From CAYJFX01 sp964370315 (GTDB lineage Bacteria > Spirochaetota > Spirochaetia > Treponematales > Treponemataceae), in NCBI GenBank assembly GCA_964370315.1, contig CAYJIS010000031.1, positions 1-23,734 of the forward strand: a DNA stretch of 23,734 nucleotides. The letters are read 5' to 3'. The position numbers were made by a program, and so were the translations under genes. Below the pieces are notes generated by a model that was given only the letters and a program-made list of their open reading frames with translations, was not told the origin of the DNA and did no database searches. Shown here piece by piece: positions 21,761-23,734 of the stretch; within the stretch, counting starts at the first letter, position 1; each line of letters starts with the position of its first letter.

Positions 21761-21798
21761 TTAAAAGGAGATTATCAAATTAAAAGGAGATTATCAAA
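21761..21798 (+). repeat. Perfect tandem duplication of the ribosome binding site
   Basis: The 19-nt unit ttaaaaggagattatcaaa occurs at 21761-21779 and again at 21780-21798; only the second copy is followed by the ATG (21799). Each copy carries AAAAGGAG. In the first, the place of the start codon is taken by TTA. Confidence 0.95.
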
Positions 21799-23523
21799 AT
21801 GAAAAAACTAACCTTATTGGTAAGCCTCGCCCTTGTGCTTGGCTTAGTAGTGGGCTGTCCACAGCCCAACGACAGTGGAAACGGTGGCAGTAGTGGAACC
21901 GGTAATGGAAATGGCGGTGGAACTACACCTACACACATACCGGTAACAGACATTGAAGGCGTTATAAAATCGGCAACCGTTGGCATTGAAGCAACCATTA
22001 CCGGCACCGTTGCACCCGAAAGCGCAACAAAGAAAGCTATTGCGTGGAGCATAAAAGACGCAGGCACAACCGGTGTAACAGAGCTTACAGACGCTAACAA
22101 ATTTACCGCCCAAACAGCGGGAACACTCACAGTGCTTGCAACCATAAAAGACGGTAAAGCAGTAGGCGAAGACTACGCACAAGACTTTAGCATTACCGTT
22201 AATGCAGGCTTTGAAGCGGTAACAAACATTACAATGGACACAACAGAAGCTGTTAGCGGAACAGAGTTCACACTTAGACCAACCGTAGAGCCCGATAATG
22301 CTACAAACCAAAATATTGCGTGGTCGGTGGTAGATGCAGGTGGTACAGGAGTTACCGATGCAGACCTACAAGACGGAAAGTTTACCGCAACAACGGCGGG
22401 AACACTCAAAGTAAAGGCAACCATTGAAAACGGTATAGCAGATGGCACAGATTACACAAAAGAGTTTACTATAAATGTAGAAGCACAAAAATACACACTA
22501 ACTATAATAACTCTTGCAGGTGCAAGTACCGTTACCGAAACGCATGCAGAAGGAGAAAGGGTACATATTAGTGCAGGTGCTGTTTCTGGATATGATTTTT
22601 CTTACTGGTCATCGAGTGACGGTGGAACTTTTGTAAATGAAAACTTAAGCGATACTACCTTTACTATGCCTGCAAATACCACCACCATTGAAGCCCATTT
22701 TATTCCTGAGCCGGCTACAATACAGGTAAATAACGTATATGTAACCCAAGATAATAAAGGTGATGTACTTCAAGATGGAGGAACTGTTAGCTTTAACTTT
22801 GAAACACAAACACTAACCCTAAACAATGCAACACTAACAACTCCGGGCCAAAATTTTAATCTTATATATATAGAAACTCCAAATAAAGTAACCATACAGC
22901 TTTTGGGTACAAACACCATGTCTGGTGGTAGCGGTATTCGTGTTAATACCCTTAGAAGTACAGGCGGTGACTTGCATATTACCGGCACAGGGAGCCTTAC
23001 CTTTGATGGGGCAAGTGAAAATGGTCTTTGGCTGTATGATGAACAAAGTGACTTTACTATGAATAGTGGCACTCTTACCATAACAAATAGCGAGAGTTAC
23101 GTAAATGGAAATACAACCCTATCGGGCACGGCAAATGTACATGTGGTAGGTACCGCCGAAGATAGCGCCATAATCTTAACAAATCTTACAATGTCTGATT
23201 CAGCAGTACTTACAGCAACAGGCACAGGAACAGGTATAGGATTAGCACTTAACGGTACATTTTCTATGGAAGGAGGAGAAATAATTGCAACTGCAAGTAG
23301 CAACTTTGCAATTAGAGGAAGCATGAACGTAGCGAAAGGTGAAATTACTGCAACAACTATAAGTAATTCTCATACCGCATTCCAGTACGAGCCGAGTTTA
23401 GCAGACGGTAGTCAATATGCGGTAATGGAAGCAGGAAGTAGTGCAAGCAACATAACAACAAACCTTGCAAACACAACAACATTTACCAACGGTAAATACG
23501 TACACATTGAAGTAACAAATTAA
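21799..23523 (+). CDS. Surface lipoprotein with two Ig-like repeats, an InlB-type repeat and a beta-helical C-terminus
   Basis: The 574-residue protein has a lipoprotein signal peptide, KKLTLLVSLALVLGLVVGC, with lipobox LVVG|C and lipidated C20. A Gly/Ser/Asn-rich linker (about 24-45) follows. Two homologous domains of about 90 residues each come next: one at 50-137 and one at 139-230, both with an AIAWSIKDAG / NIAWSVVDAG core and TAGTLxVxATI strand, similar to Big_2-type Ig folds. A YTLTIITLAG...GYDFSYWSSSDGG...TTIEAHF unit (about 232-300) resembles InlB/Flg_new repeats. The rest is Thr/Gly/Asn-rich with repeated LTxSGxGxL-like strands suggesting a beta-helix. Such proteins are usually cell-surface binders; the ligand is unknown. 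The Ig-like part uses more GC-rich codons than neighbouring genes. Expression is probably controlled by the leader upstream. Confidence 0.85.
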   Translation: MKKLTLLVSLALVLGLVVGCPQPNDSGNGGSSGTGNGNGGGTTPTHIPVTDIEGVIKSATVGIEATITGTVAPESATKKAIAWSIKDAGTTGVTELTDANKFTAQTAGTLTVLATIKDGKAVGEDYAQDFSITVNAGFEAVTNITMDTTEAVSGTEFTLRPTVEPDNATNQNIAWSVVDAGGTGVTDADLQDGKFTATTAGTLKVKATIENGIADGTDYTKEFTINVEAQKYTLTIITLAGASTVTETHAEGERVHISAGAVSGYDFSYWSSSDGGTFVNENLSDTTFTMPANTTTIEAHFIPEPATIQVNNVYVTQDNKGDVLQDGGTVSFNFETQTLTLNNATLTTPGQNFNLIYIETPNKVTIQLLGTNTMSGGSGIRVNTLRSTGGDLHITGTGSLTFDGASENGLWLYDEQSDFTMNSGTLTITNSESYVNGNTTLSGTANVHVVGTAEDSAIILTNLTMSDSAVLTATGTGTGIGLALNGTFSMEGGEIIATASSNFAIRGSMNVAKGEITATTISNSHTAFQYEPSLADGSQYAVMEAGSSASNITTNLANTTTFTNGKYVHIEVTN

Positions 23524-23531
23524 AACAGTTC

Positions 23532-23570
23532 CCGTAGTGTCCGCCTGACCCGTCGGACACTACGGCTTTT
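23532..23570 (+). terminator. Strong terminator of the lipoprotein gene
   Basis: CCGTAGTGTCCG (23532-23543) and CGGACACTACGG (23554-23565) form a perfect 12-bp stem with a 10-nt loop, followed by CTTTT, 8 nt after the stop codon. Confidence 0.88.
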
Positions 23571-23580
23571 AACACAATGA

Positions 23581-23734
23581 GCGAGAGGACACTTTCTCGC
23601 GCGTTTGCTCGCATGTAACCCACCCTTTTCATCCTGCCCATCAGCGGCTAAAACCCTTAAAAAGTCACTTTTTCTCAAAAAGATCCTTCGACTTTGCTCA
23701 GGATGACACGGGTGTCGCTTAAGCAATGACGTAA
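23581..23734. other. Non-coding tail with a small hairpin and a CCTTCGA/GCTCAGG element
   Basis: GCGAGA (23581-23586) pairs with TCTCGC (23595-23600). CCTTCGACTTTGCTCAGG (23685-23702) followed by ATGACAC is another copy of the dispersed element. A short minus-strand frame through it has no coding character. Nothing else is seen up to the window end. Confidence 0.6.

Larger units (their letters stand above)
21541..21798 (+). promoter_or_regulatory. Long structured leader of the lipoprotein gene (candidate attenuator)
   Basis: From the predicted start to the ATG is about 258 nt. It contains CGCAAAAATTCT (21623-21634), the terminator-like hairpin at 21691-21738, and two tandem Shine-Dalgarno copies. 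The 12-mer is exactly complementary to AGAATTTTTGCG (21719-21730), which includes most of the 3' arm of the terminator. The two pairings are mutually exclusive, the usual design of transcription attenuation. A 75-codon frame (21556-21783) runs through the region without a ribosome binding site; I do not call it a gene. No known aptamer is recognised. Confidence 0.45.

Noticed and set aside
21556..21783. 75-codon plus-strand frame in the lipoprotein leader
   Set aside because: No ribosome binding site, it reads straight through the terminator hairpin and ends inside the duplicated SD. It could be a leader peptide, but nothing in the sequence supports translation.
21780..22448. Three minus-strand frames opposite the lipoprotein, including a Cys-rich one of 155 codons
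   Set aside because: Shadow frames created by the repetitive codon use of the lipoprotein; no SD, biased composition and no known motifs.

Overview
This AT-rich window reads as chromosome from a spirochaete, most likely a host-associated Treponema or close relative. That assignment is an inference from gene content: an RlmM-like methyltransferase, a NusG-domain-II membrane protein, a DUF2804 protein, a GldA/GldF/GldG-type ABC cluster with a DUF4340 partner, an FlgD-Ig-type C-terminal domain, and a lipoprotein with Ig-like and beta-helical repeats. No rRNA, tRNA, CRISPR array or intact insertion sequence was seen.

Layout. 1-641 is the 3' end of a large surface or secreted protein. 809-1750 is the RlmM-like methyltransferase. 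1751-2465 is repeat-rich and holds a broken GIY-YIG endonuclease gene, two short tandem repeats and dispersed CCTGAGC/TCGAAGG elements. 2466-7984 is a plus-strand run: nadE, an unrecognised 186-residue protein, then proA-proB-proC, the full glutamate-to-proline route. A Gfo/Idh/MocA oxidoreductase follows, converging on a two-gene minus-strand unit (nitroreductase, GNAT acetyltransferase).

A GC-rich palindromic island (10497-10681) separates these from a minus-strand Bax-inhibitor-1 family membrane protein. Next comes a tightly overlapping ABC operon (ATPase, permease, auxiliary protein, DUF4340 protein; 11473-15807). A two-gene unit (DUF2804 protein, then a 676-residue protein of unknown function) and a NusG_II membrane protein follow. 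A Crp/Fnr regulator (+) converges on thioredoxin (-), and yjbQ (-) follows. The last gene is a 574-residue lipoprotein (+), ending in a strong terminator and a further dispersed repeat.

The most interesting signals are non-coding. (1) The lipoprotein gene has a long leader: a promoter overlapped by a dyad, a three-tier terminator hairpin, an upstream 12-nt segment perfectly complementary to the 3' arm of that terminator (a possible antiterminator), and a perfect tandem duplication of the Shine-Dalgarno region. (2) Several genes (nadE, crp/fnr, yjbQ, possibly the Bax-inhibitor gene and the 186-residue gene) have a promoter whose -10 box ends 6-7 nt before the start codon with no Shine-Dalgarno, suggesting leaderless mRNAs. 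(3) A strong plus-strand terminator at 20883-20912 has no plus-strand gene before it, and the stretch ahead of it looks like a small RNA exposing an anti-Shine-Dalgarno segment.
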